Notes: generated from the letters alone by a model not told the origin. Positions 15,858 to 25,306 are shown, numbered from the stretch's first letter. The stretch: 25,453 nt of DNA from Firmicutes bacterium UBA6132 (GCA_002435835.1 DIVM01000134.1:1-25453); one strand, 5' to 3'. Program-made: numbers and translations.

Positions 15858-18770
15858 ATGAATGTATTAGAAATAAAATTTTTAGGATTATCATATATTA
15901 AGCTTAATAGTGTTGAAATTCATTTGCCATTTGCTAAAGCAGAATATATTATTTATTTATTAGCACATGAAAAGAATATTACAAGAGATAAATTATGTGC
16001 TTTATTATGGGGAGATGTAAAAGAAGAAGTTGCTAAAAAAAGTTTAAGAAATGCTGTTTATACCATTAGGAAAAATTTATATGATGATATTATTTTATCT
16101 CCTAAAAGATTTCTGCTTCAAATTGATGAAAATTGTGAAATCGTTTCAGATATTCATATGATTAAGCAATTTACAATTAGCGATAAATTGGATGAAAACA
16201 AAATAAATAATTTTATTGATATTTATGATGGAGACTTTTTAGAACAAGTTGAAAATACAAGTGTTGAATTAGAAAGCTTGATAACTGTTTTAAGAAATGA
16301 ATATAAAAATTTATTTACCAATAAATTAAAAGAAATTATTCCTATTTTATTAAATAAAAGCAATTATGTGCTTGGAGAAAAGTGTTGTAAAAAACTTATT
16401 GAATTAGATGAATTTGATGAATTAGGATATAAATACTTAATGAAAATTTATTTCTCTTTAGAAAAATTTGGCGAAGCAATAAATATATACAATGTTTTAG
16501 AAAAAACATTGCGAGAAAATTTATCTGTAAAACCATCAGAAGACACGTGGAAAATGTTTGACAGCATAATAAAAAAACAAATATTAGAAAAAACTGAAAA
16601 TAATAAAACAGACTTTTATGGAAGAGAAAAAGAAATTGAATTACTAAAAAATAATTTCATTAATTTTATAAGCAATAAATCATTTAATTCTTATATAATT
16701 TTAGGTGAAGCGGGTATTGGTAAAACAAGTTTAATTGACAGATCTATTCATTATTTACAAAATGATTTCTTCATGATAAGGACAACATGCTATGAAGCAG
16801 AGTCGGAATTTATGTTTAAATTGTGGGATAAAATATTTGAGAGATTATCATATATTATAAGGGATAAAAATATAAACATACCTACAGAACTAATAAAAAA
16901 CATCAATAAATTTTTCCCTACATTTAAAATTGGTCTGAACAATTATGAAGAGTGTACAGATGAGTTAAATTATGGCAATAATAATTTATATATAGAAAAA
17001 TACATAAGTGATTTATTTGCAATAATAAGCAAAAAACAAAAAATTGTATTTGTTATTGATGATTTTAATTGGGCTGATAAAAACAGTTTAGAGTTATTAT
17101 GTAAAATAATATTTTCAAACAGATATAATATGATGATTTTAGCATCATGCAGAACAGAAAATATGGATTATTTAGATAAATTTTATTTTCATTTATGCCC
17201 TAATAACAATATTGGTAAAATTGCATTAGAAAGATTCACATTTGATGAATCAAAAGAATTAATCAATATTTTTCTGCCTGAATATTCGAAGTACCATGAA
17301 GTTATTTATAAAGAAAGCGAAGGAAATCCTTTGTTTATAACTGAAATGATAAATAGCCTTAAACAAGGGATGAATATTGGAAGCATTACAGATAAAATGG
17401 CAACTTTAATGTATAGCAGAATAATAAAACTTAGCGATGAAGCAAGAAAATTATTAACAATTTGTTCTATGTTTTACGAAGTGTTTAATATAAAAATGTT
17501 GTCTAAAATTACTAATGTAAGCAATTTTAAACTTGTTGAATTAAATGAAGAACTTTTAGCTAATAATATTTTAAAGGAAATAAATTATGCTGATGACAAA
17601 TATGGATTAATATTTACTCATCAAAAAATTAGGGAATATGTTTATAGTTCCGTATCAAAATCTAAACGCATTGTTTTGCATGAGTCTTTAGGTGAATATT
17701 ATGAAACTATGCTTAAAAATAATAAAATAGACAGAGTTTACTATGCAAATCTCATTTATCATTTTAATAGATCTGATAACATGTATAAAGTTTTTAAATA
17801 TGAAATTAAAAATATGCAGGTTATATTTGATGTTAGCCATGAAATATTTCCAATATTAGAAGATGAAAAATATACCGGGGTATTTGAATATCACACAGAT
17901 GAAAAGTTAATAGATGAAAAGTTTGAAAAATTAAACAAAATATATAATGAACTTAATTTTGATGAAAATAATGAGATGTATGAACTTCAAATAATATATT
18001 TATATTTACATGGAAGGTTTAATAAAGATATCGGTGACCCTGCTAAATGTTTAGATTCATTAATGAAAATGATAGAATTATCAACTAAAAAAGGGTATTA
18101 TGATTATGCCTATGAAGGTTATCTTCAGCTCATACAATATGCAATAAATATAAATGATTTAATATTTATGAAAAGCTGTATTGAAAATGCAGAAAAATTG
18201 TGTGAGAAAAATAATGATATTGGGAAGTGCAGCATAATATTAAGATATAAGGGATATTATTATATACTCAAAGGATATTATGAAGACGGAGAAAAATATA
18301 TACTTGAAGCTGTTGAAAAGTTTAATTTACTAAGAGATAGAAATAAATATATTTTAAATATAGCAGCATGCTATTTTTATTTAGGAGAAGGTAAAAGGCT
18401 CGAAATTAAATATGCTGCTGCTGTTGAATACTATGAAAAAGCTTTTGAACTTTGCGATGAAGATGAAGATTTTCCTGCAATTGCATTAATTTTATCTAAA
18501 ATTGGTTACATAAAATATGAAATTGAAGTTTATGATGAAGCTTTATTTTATTTGTTAAAATCATTAAAAGCATACGACAAAACAATATTTGCATGGGGAA
18601 GGGCTGAAGTATACTATTATCTTGCTTTAATTTATGATAAAAAGGGAATGAAAGAAAAGTCAAGAAATTATATTAAAGGTGCAATATCATTTTGTGACAA
18701 ATATTATAATAATGATTTAAGTAAAAAAGCTGAGAATTTTCTCGAAAATTTAATTTATAATCATATTTAA
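15858..18770 (+). CDS. Large SARP-like regulator: winged helix, BTAD, STAND-type ATPase, TPR repeats
   Basis: The 970-residue protein is a one-piece transcription factor. Residues about 1-90 look like an OmpR-type winged helix (KLCALLWGD, KSLRNAVYTIRKNL), 95-240 like the bacterial transcriptional activator domain with paired helices (SLEKFGEAINIYNVLEKTL), and 250-560 like an AAA/STAND ATPase with Walker A GEAGIGKT (283-290) and Walker B VFVIDD (397-402). From about 640 on there are tetratricopeptide-like helices (AAAVEYYEKAFELC, DEALFYLLKSLKAYDK). Such SARP/AfsR-like proteins bind DNA and are thought to be switched by nucleotide and a ligand or partner held by the TPR part. It is bounded by terminators on both sides, so it is its own unit. 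The molybdenum hydroxylase operon follows directly and is the natural candidate target. That is inference from position. Confidence 0.88.
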   Translation: MNVLEIKFLGLSYIKLNSVEIHLPFAKAEYIIYLLAHEKNITRDKLCALLWGDVKEEVAKKSLRNAVYTIRKNLYDDIILSPKRFLLQIDENCEIVSDIHMIKQFTISDKLDENKINNFIDIYDGDFLEQVENTSVELESLITVLRNEYKNLFTNKLKEIIPILLNKSNYVLGEKCCKKLIELDEFDELGYKYLMKIYFSLEKFGEAINIYNVLEKTLRENLSVKPSEDTWKMFDSIIKKQILEKTENNKTDFYGREKEIELLKNNFINFISNKSFNSYIILGEAGIGKTSLIDRSIHYLQNDFFMIRTTCYEAESEFMFKLWDKIFERLSYIIRDKNINIPTELIKNINKFFPTFKIGLNNYEECTDELNYGNNNLYIEKYISDLFAIISKKQKIVFVIDDFNWADKNSLELLCKIIFSNRYNMMILASCRTENMDYLDKFYFHLCPNNNIGKIALERFTFDESKELINIFLPEYSKYHEVIYKESEGNPLFITEMINSLKQGMNIGSITDKMATLMYSRIIKLSDEARKLLTICSMFYEVFNIKMLSKITNVSNFKLVELNEELLANNILKEINYADDKYGLIFTHQKIREYVYSSVSKSKRIVLHESLGEYYETMLKNNKIDRVYYANLIYHFNRSDNMYKVFKYEIKNMQVIFDVSHEIFPILEDEKYTGVFEYHTDEKLIDEKFEKLNKIYNELNFDENNEMYELQIIYLYLHGRFNKDIGDPAKCLDSLMKMIELSTKKGYYDYAYEGYLQLIQYAININDLIFMKSCIENAEKLCEKNNDIGKCSIILRYKGYYYILKGYYEDGEKYILEAVEKFNLLRDRNKYILNIAACYFYLGEGKRLEIKYAAAVEYYEKAFELCDEDEDFPAIALILSKIGYIKYEIEVYDEALFYLLKSLKAYDKTIFAWGRAEVYYYLALIYDKKGMKEKSRNYIKGAISFCDKYYNNDLSKKAENFLENLIYNHI

Positions 18771-18776
18771 AAATAT

Positions 18777-18816
18777 AAAAAGTCAAATAATATTATTTAT
18801 TATTTGACTTTTTTTT
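18777..18816 (+). terminator. Rho-independent terminator after the SARP-like regulator
   Basis: AAAAAGTCAAATAA (18777-18790) pairs with TTATTTGACTTTTT (18800-18813) around a nine-base loop, followed by more T. It ends seven bases after the stop region and separates the regulator from the hydroxylase operon. Confidence 0.85.
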
Positions 18817-18842
18817 GACGGAATGAATGTAATATATATTTA
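18815..18842 (+). promoter_or_regulatory. Candidate sigma-A promoter of the molybdenum hydroxylase operon
   Basis: TTGACG (18815-18820) follows directly on the terminator T-tract, and TATTTA (18837-18842) is 16 bases downstream. The start would be near 18849, giving a very short leader before the GGAGG at 18855 and the ATG at 18864. The -10 is weak, which would suit an activator-dependent promoter. Confidence 0.4.
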
Positions 18843-18863
18843 TAAACAAATGGTGGAGGGCAT

Positions 18864-19325
18864 ATGATATTAGAATTAACTGTGAACAGAAAAAAAATTA
18901 AAACAAATGTTGATCCTACAAAAAGATTAATAGATTTTTTAAGAGATGATTTAAATTTAACAGGCGTTAAAGAAGGATGCAGTGAAGGTGAATGTGGTGC
19001 ATGTACAGTGATATTGGATGGAAATGCTGTAACTTCTTGCACAATACTTGCAGGACAAGTTAATAAATCCGAAATCATTACTATAGAAGGTTTAGAAGAA
19101 AACGGAGAACTTGATAAATTACAAAAGTCTTTCGTTGAAAATGGTGCCATACAGTGCGGATTTTGTACTCCTGGTATGATTTTATCCTGTAAAGCATTGT
19201 TAGATAAAAATCCTAACCCAACAGATGCTGAAATAAAGAGAGCTATTGAAGGCAATTTGTGCAGATGTACGGGTTACAACAAAATAGTTAATGCTGTAAA
19301 TTCAGTAGTAAACAAAGAGGTGTAA
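18864..19325 (+). CDS. Molybdenum hydroxylase iron-sulfur subunit (two [2Fe-2S] clusters)
   Basis: The 153-residue protein is the small electron-transfer subunit of a xanthine dehydrogenase-family enzyme. The plant-type [2Fe-2S] ligands are Cys39, Cys44, Cys47 (GCSEGECGACTV) and Cys59. The second cluster is held by Cys98 and Cys101 (QCGFCTPGM) and Cys133 and Cys135 (LCRCTGY). All eight ligands are present and the length is typical. GGAGG lies just before the ATG at a short spacing. The stop is one base from the start of the FAD subunit gene, so the three genes are one operon in the order iron-sulfur, FAD, molybdenum. Confidence 0.95.
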   Translation: MILELTVNRKKIKTNVDPTKRLIDFLRDDLNLTGVKEGCSEGECGACTVILDGNAVTSCTILAGQVNKSEIITIEGLEENGELDKLQKSFVENGAIQCGFCTPGMILSCKALLDKNPNPTDAEIKRAIEGNLCRCTGYNKIVNAVNSVVNKEV

Positions 19326-19326
19326 T

Positions 19327-20169
19327 ATGGAAAATTTTAATTCACCACATACAATTGATGAACTTTGTGAATTATTAAAAGTCAAAGATAATAATACGTA
19401 TATAATAGCAGGAGGAACTGATCTAATTATACATTTTAACAAATTAGGAATTTTTGACTACAATATTATTGATATAACAAAAATAAAAGAATTAAGTGAA
19501 ATAAAAGAAACAAAAAATGAAATATCAATTGGTGCTAATGCCACCATGAATGATATTGAAAATAATGAAATTATTAAAAAGCATGTTCCTGCATTAGTAG
19601 ATGCAGCATATAATTTAGGCTCTAAACAAATAAGAAACAGAGCTACAATAGGAGGAAATTTGGCAAATGCATCACAAAGCGGTGATACAATTCCTGTTTT
19701 ATTTGCGTATGATGCAAACGTTGAGATAATTAATTCAGAAGGAAAAACAAAAATATTAAAAGCTGAAGATGCAATCATTGGTTTAGAAAAAAATGATTTA
19801 AATTCTGATGAAATAATCACTAAAATATTAATTAAAAAGTCAACATCCTATTCGGCCTTTTCAAAAGTTGGTGCAAGAAAAAGCGTAACAATATCTAAAT
19901 TAAACTGCTGTCTTAAAATTGATTTAAATGATGATTTAGAAATTATTAATCCAATTATTTACTTAGGTGCAATAGGTCCAAAACCTATAAGAGCTAAATT
20001 TATAGAAAATGAAATAATAAATAAAAATATTAAAGATATTGATATATCAGATTTAAAAGAAGCAATCCATAATGAAATAGAAAAAGCTATACCTAATAGA
20101 TCTTCAAAATATTATAAAGAGTCTGCAGCATATGCATTAGTCGAAAATGTGCTGGTTAAATTGAGGTGA
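19327..20169 (+). CDS. Molybdenum hydroxylase FAD-binding subunit
   Basis: The 280-residue protein is the medium subunit (CoxM/XdhB-like), which passes electrons from the iron-sulfur clusters to NAD+, ferredoxin or another carrier. The FAD pyrophosphate loop IIAGGTDLII is near residues 26-35, and the second FAD motif TIGGNLANASQSGD lies near 106-119, both canonical. GAGGTG at the end of the upstream gene is its ribosome site. Its own stop overlaps the ribosome-binding region of the molybdenum subunit gene, indicating translational coupling. I see no extra iron-sulfur cysteines such as those in 4-hydroxybenzoyl-CoA reductase. Confidence 0.94.
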   Translation: MENFNSPHTIDELCELLKVKDNNTYIIAGGTDLIIHFNKLGIFDYNIIDITKIKELSEIKETKNEISIGANATMNDIENNEIIKKHVPALVDAAYNLGSKQIRNRATIGGNLANASQSGDTIPVLFAYDANVEIINSEGKTKILKAEDAIIGLEKNDLNSDEIITKILIKKSTSYSAFSKVGARKSVTISKLNCCLKIDLNDDLEIINPIIYLGAIGPKPIRAKFIENEIINKNIKDIDISDLKEAIHNEIEKAIPNRSSKYYKESAAYALVENVLVKLR

Positions 20170-20174
20170 TGAAA

Positions 20175-22421
20175 ATGGAAGATTTAAAATATGTTGGGAA
20201 AAGCGTTAACAGAGAAGATTCATATGGCAGGGCAACTGGAAAAACTAAATTTATTTGTGATATGAAAAGGCAAAATATGCTTTATGCCAAATTAGTATTG
20301 AGTGAAAAACCACATGCTAAACTTGAAATAGATAAAAGCGAGGCCTTAAAGGTAGAAGGTATTGAAGCTATATACACACATGATGATGTCCCTAAAGTTT
20401 TATATAATTCTCATGAATGGTATGCGGATCAAAATGAATATCATGATGAATATTTGCTGTGTAATGTTGCAAAATTTGTTGGGGACAGAATTGCATTAGT
20501 TGTTGGGACAAGCAAGAAATCTGTTGAAAAAGCAATATCAAAATTACATGTCGCTTACAAAGAACTTGACAGCGTCATAAAGTTAAAAGATTCAAAATTG
20601 AATAAAACTATTATTAATGGTGAAACAAATATATCTTTTTCAAAAGAAATAAGCTGTGGAAATTATAATGAAAAATTTAAACAAGCTGATTATATTATAA
20701 AGGATATTGGCACAACACCAAAAATTCATCATTCAGCTATAGAAACGCATATATGTCTTTGTGAAACTGATGAGATGGGAAGTTTAGTTATTTGGAGTCC
20801 TTGTCAAACAGCATTCAAAATCCAATATGATATAGCCCATATATTAAATATTCCATTTAATAAAGTGAGAGTTATAAAAGCTGCTATGGGAGGCTCTTTT
20901 GGAGGGAAAGGTCAGCCGATTTTAGAGCCAATATGTGCATTTGCTTCTTTTAAGCTTAACCGTCCTGTAATGACTTATATGGATAGAAAAGATGCAATAT
21001 TAGGTACAAGAAGCAGAGCTGCAACTGAAACATGTGTTGAGACTGCAATAAATTCTGAAGGAAAAATATTAGGCAGGAAAATATCTGTTGATATTGATGG
21101 AGGAGCATATTATACAAATTCATCAGCTATCGCTACAACTCTTGGGAAGAAACTATTTAGATTATATAACATTAAAGATCAATATTATGAGGGTAAAACT
21201 TATTATACAAATACTTTGCCAAGCGGTGCCTGCCGTGGATATGGGTCACCTCAAGCACATGCAATAACTGAAATAAATATGGATAATGCTGCTAAAAAAA
21301 TTGGAATGGACCCGTGTGAATTCAGACTTAAAAATTTAGTTGATGAAAATGAAAAGGATCCAACAGGGTCCACAGATTTAGGAAATGCCAAAATAAAGGA
21401 ATGCGTTTTAAAAGGAATGGAAGCTTTTGATTGGTATAATAAACGAAAAAATATAAAAAGTAAAAATAATGAAAGATATGCATATGGTGTCGGCATGTCA
21501 TGTGCAGTTCATGGAAACGGATATAAAGGTGCTCATCCTGACTTCACAGATGTTAATATGGGTATGTTTTCTGATGGAAGCGTCCTTGTGAAAGTAGGAA
21601 TTCATGAACAGGGATGCGGTACTGTTACTACAATGCAACAAATAGCAGCAGAAGCATTAGATATGAGTATGGATAAAATAAGAGTTTTAGAAGTTGATAC
21701 ATTATTGTCTCCTTATGATGCAGCAGGCACTCAAGCAAGCCGTGTAACTTTTGTTTGTGGCGGAGCTGTTAAATCAGCTGGAGAAAAATTAAAAGAACAA
21801 CTTATAAATGCATTTTGTGAAATTCATAATTGTGATATGGAAAATATTACTGCTGTTAACGGAACGATTTATAACAGCATTACTGGAGAAAAATCTTCAT
21901 ATGCTGAAGTTGTAGCTAAAGCTGAAAAAAAATTAAGCAAAAGCATTTCAGTTTTAGAAAAATATGAATCTCCTGCAAATCCTGCATCGTACTCTGTTTG
22001 TTTTGCTGAAGTAAAAGTGGACAAATATACAGGACAAACAGAAGTGACGGATATGTTGGCAGTGCACGACATTGGAAAGTCAATAAACCCACAGCTTGTT
22101 GAAGGGCAAATTCAAGGCGGAGCACATTTTAGTATAGGAATGGCTTTGACAGAAGAAATAGATGTTGATAGTAAAGGATATGTTAAATCAACTAATTTTT
22201 CTAAATATCATTTATTAAATGCTCCACAAATGCCTGAAGTAAGAGTTATCACAATTGAAGAAAACGAGCCTTTTGGCCCATATGGTGCTAAAAGTGTCGG
22301 AGAACTATCAGCGGTAGCGCCAGGTCCTGCAGTTATCAATGCAATCAATTTTGCTTTGGATACAAATATAACAACATATCCTGCAACTCCGGAAGTGATA
22401 GTAAAAGCGTTAAATAATTAA
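20175..22421 (+). CDS. Molybdenum hydroxylase, molybdopterin-binding catalytic subunit
   Basis: The 748-residue protein is the catalytic subunit of a xanthine dehydrogenase-family hydroxylase, inserting oxygen from water into a heterocycle or aldehyde carbon. Cofactor motifs are present in order: MGGSFGGKGQ near 239-247, GACRGYGSPQ near 351-360, and the proton-accepting glutamate in GAKSVGELS near 711. I chose the ATG at 20175 because GAGGTG at 20163-20168 is six bases upstream and the protein then starts MEDLKYVGKSV; the ATG at 20169 overlaps the previous stop and is too close. The arginine loop reads GACRGYG, not the TAFRGFG common in proven xanthine dehydrogenases. The substrate could therefore be xanthine, another purine, nicotinate or an aldehyde. 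No molybdenum maturation gene is in view. A YfcC-type transporter follows. Confidence 0.94.
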   Translation: MEDLKYVGKSVNREDSYGRATGKTKFICDMKRQNMLYAKLVLSEKPHAKLEIDKSEALKVEGIEAIYTHDDVPKVLYNSHEWYADQNEYHDEYLLCNVAKFVGDRIALVVGTSKKSVEKAISKLHVAYKELDSVIKLKDSKLNKTIINGETNISFSKEISCGNYNEKFKQADYIIKDIGTTPKIHHSAIETHICLCETDEMGSLVIWSPCQTAFKIQYDIAHILNIPFNKVRVIKAAMGGSFGGKGQPILEPICAFASFKLNRPVMTYMDRKDAILGTRSRAATETCVETAINSEGKILGRKISVDIDGGAYYTNSSAIATTLGKKLFRLYNIKDQYYEGKTYYTNTLPSGACRGYGSPQAHAITEINMDNAAKKIGMDPCEFRLKNLVDENEKDPTGSTDLGNAKIKECVLKGMEAFDWYNKRKNIKSKNNERYAYGVGMSCAVHGNGYKGAHPDFTDVNMGMFSDGSVLVKVGIHEQGCGTVTTMQQIAAEALDMSMDKIRVLEVDTLLSPYDAAGTQASRVTFVCGGAVKSAGEKLKEQLINAFCEIHNCDMENITAVNGTIYNSITGEKSSYAEVVAKAEKKLSKSISVLEKYESPANPASYSVCFAEVKVDKYTGQTEVTDMLAVHDIGKSINPQLVEGQIQGGAHFSIGMALTEEIDVDSKGYVKSTNFSKYHLLNAPQMPEVRVITIEENEPFGPYGAKSVGELSAVAPGPAVINAINFALDTNITTYPATPEVIVKALNN

Positions 22422-22694
22422 AAATAATATTAATATTTTATTAGGTTTATTCTATATAATTTTAAGGTTTCTTAATAAAATATATACAAAGTATAAATTT
22501 ACCTTTGATGCTACTATGGAATAAATCTTTTATTTATATAAAGTAAAAACTAAATGGAAGTGGCACTCCAAATAAGTAATCAAATTTATTTAAAAAGGAA
22601 AGTTTGGGAGAGGTGATATTTAAAATACTGATTGCTTAAACTGCTTTTAAATCAATAAAAATGGTCATATTAAAACTACAAGGAGAAAAAGTTT

Positions 22695-24113
22695 ATGTCG
22701 AATAAAATATCAAGTGAAAATAAGGAATTAAAAAGCAAGAAAATTGAAATGCCAAATGGAATTGTTGTACTTTTTTTATTAGTTTTTATTGTTGCTTTAT
22801 TGACTTATTTTGTTCCAGCCGGTGAGTATGCAAGGATTGATGTTAATGGAAAAATGGTTGTTGATGGAACAAGTTTCAAATATATTGAACAAAGCCCAGT
22901 TTCAATATTTAACTTTTTTAAAGCAATTCCAAATGGTATTCAAGCTGCTTCACAGTTGATAATAATGATACTTTTAATAGGTGGTTCAATCAGAATTTTT
23001 GATGGTACAGGAGCCATAAGAGCAGCAATTTATAGATTGAGGGACATTATAGGAGAAGAAAAAAGTCCAGTAATACTATCAGCTATTATATTGTTTTTTG
23101 GAAGTTTAGGCGCTTTCCCAGGAATGTTAGAAGCAGCAATACCGTTTGCTCCATTATGTATTGGAATTTCATTAGCATTAGGGTATGATGCTTTAGTAGG
23201 TATTTGTATATCTTTAGTATCAATTGTAGCCGGTTGGTCTGCAGGTGTAACTAATCCTTGGACAACAGGTATTGGACAAAGTTTGGCAGAATTACCTATG
23301 TTTTCAGGGTTAGGATATAGAATGATAGTATTTATAGTATTTATGCTAATTACAATATTGTTCACTGTCAGTTATGCTACAAAAGTGAAAAGAGATCCAA
23401 AAACAAGCATTGTTTATGGAATGAATTTTGAACATTTGTCAAGTGAAGAAGATAATGAAAAAATTGAATTTACGAGTAGACTTAAATTAGTTCTCGCTAT
23501 TTTTGCATTTACAATAATTTTAATAGTATATGGAACACTCAATTTGAAGTGGGGTATGACAGAAATGTCTGCTGTGTATATTATGGGTTCTATTATCGGA
23601 GGGATCGTAGCAGGTTACAATGCAAATAAAATAGCTAATGAAATTTTAGAAGGTGGAAAAGCTATTTTTATAGGTGCAATGGCTATTGGATTAGCTAGGG
23701 CTGTGTCGGTTATAATGGATCAAGGTCATATAACAGATACTATAGTACATTTTCTTGCATCATTATTACAAGGAAAATCAGCATCTTTTAATGCTATAGG
23801 AATGTTTGCAAGCCAATCGATTATAAATTTTTTCATACCATCAGGAAGTGGTCAAGCAGTTGTAACATTACCTATAATGCTTCCAGTTGCAGACCTCATT
23901 GGGTTAAATAGGCAAATAGCAATTTTAGCATTTCAATTTGGTGATGGGCTTTCTAATCTATGCTATCCTACCGTTGGCGCATTGATAGCTTTCCTATCAT
24001 ACACTAAGATACCATTTACGAAATGGTTTAAATTCATTATTCGATATTTGCTAATGATATGGGCAGCATCTGCAATATTATTAACAATTGCAGTATTGAC
24101 AAATTTTGCGTAA
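22695..24113 (+). CDS. YfcC/DcuC-family membrane transporter
   Basis: The 472-residue polytopic protein has the features of the YfcC branch of the C4-dicarboxylate anaerobic carrier superfamily: an N-terminal helix followed by FVPAGEYAR, a conserved GAFPGMLEAAIPFAPL segment, SAGVTNPWTTGIGQSLAELP, and the C-terminal half-repeat IPSGSGQAVVTLPIM with FGDGLSNL. These paired halves are typical of inverted-repeat carriers. An AAGGAG site lies ten bases before the ATG. The gene is 273 bases after the hydroxylase catalytic subunit on the same strand. That gap is AT-rich with no clear terminator, sigma-54 site or riboswitch, so cotranscription or an unrecognised promoter is possible. Substrates of YfcC proteins are poorly known (amino acids, peptides or carboxylates); association with the hydroxylase hints at its substrate or product. 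Confidence 0.88.
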   Translation: MSNKISSENKELKSKKIEMPNGIVVLFLLVFIVALLTYFVPAGEYARIDVNGKMVVDGTSFKYIEQSPVSIFNFFKAIPNGIQAASQLIIMILLIGGSIRIFDGTGAIRAAIYRLRDIIGEEKSPVILSAIILFFGSLGAFPGMLEAAIPFAPLCIGISLALGYDALVGICISLVSIVAGWSAGVTNPWTTGIGQSLAELPMFSGLGYRMIVFIVFMLITILFTVSYATKVKRDPKTSIVYGMNFEHLSSEEDNEKIEFTSRLKLVLAIFAFTIILIVYGTLNLKWGMTEMSAVYIMGSIIGGIVAGYNANKIANEILEGGKAIFIGAMAIGLARAVSVIMDQGHITDTIVHFLASLLQGKSASFNAIGMFASQSIINFFIPSGSGQAVVTLPIMLPVADLIGLNRQIAILAFQFGDGLSNLCYPTVGALIAFLSYTKIPFTKWFKFIIRYLLMIWAASAILLTIAVLTNFA

Positions 24114-24183
24114 TTAAAGGCATGTTTTAAGAATTTAAATGTTTTAGTGTTGGTTTATATAATTAAATATTTTTACAAAAAAT

Positions 24184-24230
24184 AGGGACAGTCCTATTCA
24201 ATGAAGTTGCATTGAAAAAAGACAGTCCCT
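24184..24230. repeat. REP-like hairpin, likely bidirectional terminator
   Basis: AGGGAC (24184-24189) pairs with GTCCCT (24225-24230), and inside it TTCAATG (24197-24203) pairs with CATTGAA (24210-24216). GACAGTCC also occurs as a direct repeat at 24187 and 24221. A T-tract flanks it on the minus strand and TTT on the plus strand. It lies between the convergent transporter and M23 peptidase genes. GGGAC-type palindromes of this form are common as repetitive elements in clostridial intergenic regions, so it may be one of many genomic copies. Confidence 0.55.
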
Positions 24231-24260
24231 TTAAATTGCGTTGAGGCTTGAGCGCAAAAA

Positions 24261-25283
24261 TTATTCATTTTCAAATTTAATATCGTAAACTCTGTCAAAT
24301 TCTTTGGTTTGCACATTTCTTACCACAGCAGATTTATTTTTGCTTAATAAATTTACTATATCATAAACATCTATCCAAATTTCAGCTAAAGTTTCTTTTT
24401 GTGATTCGTCAAAAACTAACTGCATTCCAAAATGAAGGTGTGGAACATTAATATTGTTCACATTTTCTTTTGTACTGTAACCTGTCATTCCGAGATATCC
24501 TATAACATCTCCAGCTTTAACATGATCTCCTACTTTTAATGTTGATTGATATGGATGGTCCTTTTTTAAGTGAGCATAGTAATAATATCTATGTTTATCG
24601 AAACTTCTTATACCTATTCTCCATCCACCGTACTGATTCCATCCCAGAGCTTCTACATATCCCGATTCAACTGCTATAATAGGAGTGCCAATACTCCCCA
24701 TTAAGTCATTACCAAGATGTACCCTTTTAAAACCATAATCCCTTGAATTTCCAAAATCATCATAATGGTTGTAGCTATAACCTCTTGCAATAGGTGAAAA
24801 TGCTTTAAGTCCGTATTTGTTAACCCATATTTTCTTTTCAGGATTATTAGGGTCCTGTTCCTGTACAGAAAAAGGACCTACGAAGCCCCCAAGAATTGCA
24901 TTATATGCCTCGTAATAGTAATCATAATATTTCATATCCTTTGTTAATTCTTCAATGCTTATTCCGTTATTTAGTTTTGTAATAAGGGTATCCATGTCTT
25001 TTGCTTTATACCTTGAAAAATTTCCACCATATCTTACAGCTAAATAGGATAAAAGTTCAATCCAATTTAATTTTACTTCATTATCCAAACTGTTTATATC
25101 TGCCCTCAAGGCCTTATCCATTGCTGAATAACACACATTGAAATCAACCCATTTAATGAATCCTTTATCATCAGTTGCAACAGCTCGTGCAGGATAGTTT
25201 AATACAAATGTAAAAATTAAAGCAGCCGATAAAATTAAGGCTGTAATAACAAATAATAATTTAAAGCGAATTTTAATAATCAT
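24261..25283 (-). CDS. Membrane-anchored M23-family metallopeptidase
   Basis: The 340-residue protein has an N-terminal signal anchor at about 7-29 with basic residues before it, so the bulk should face outside. A helical region with many tyrosines follows. The C-terminal LytM/M23 domain carries the zinc ligands His189 and Asp193 (HLGND) and the HLH pair at 282-284, with His238 in YYYAHLK as the catalytic histidine. M23 enzymes cleave peptide bridges in peptidoglycan. All key residues are present, so it should be active. AAGGG seven bases before the ATG is the ribosome site. It is divergent from the WalJ-type gene at the right edge, a pairing that suits cell-wall maintenance. Confidence 0.9.
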   Translation of the reverse strand: MIIKIRFKLLFVITALILSAALIFTFVLNYPARAVATDDKGFIKWVDFNVCYSAMDKALRADINSLDNEVKLNWIELLSYLAVRYGGNFSRYKAKDMDTLITKLNNGISIEELTKDMKYYDYYYEAYNAILGGFVGPFSVQEQDPNNPEKKIWVNKYGLKAFSPIARGYSYNHYDDFGNSRDYGFKRVHLGNDLMGSIGTPIIAVESGYVEALGWNQYGGWRIGIRSFDKHRYYYYAHLKKDHPYQSTLKVGDHVKAGDVIGYLGMTGYSTKENVNNINVPHLHFGMQLVFDESQKETLAEIWIDVYDIVNLLSKNKSAVVRNVQTKEFDRVYDIKFENE

Positions 25284-25306
25284 AGTGCATCCCTTAAAGT
25301 TTTTTT

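Noticed and set aside
22422..22694. A sigma-54 site at the TGGCAC near 22560 before the YfcC gene.
   Set aside because: The TGGCAC is not followed by GC ten bases after the GG, so the -12 half is missing.
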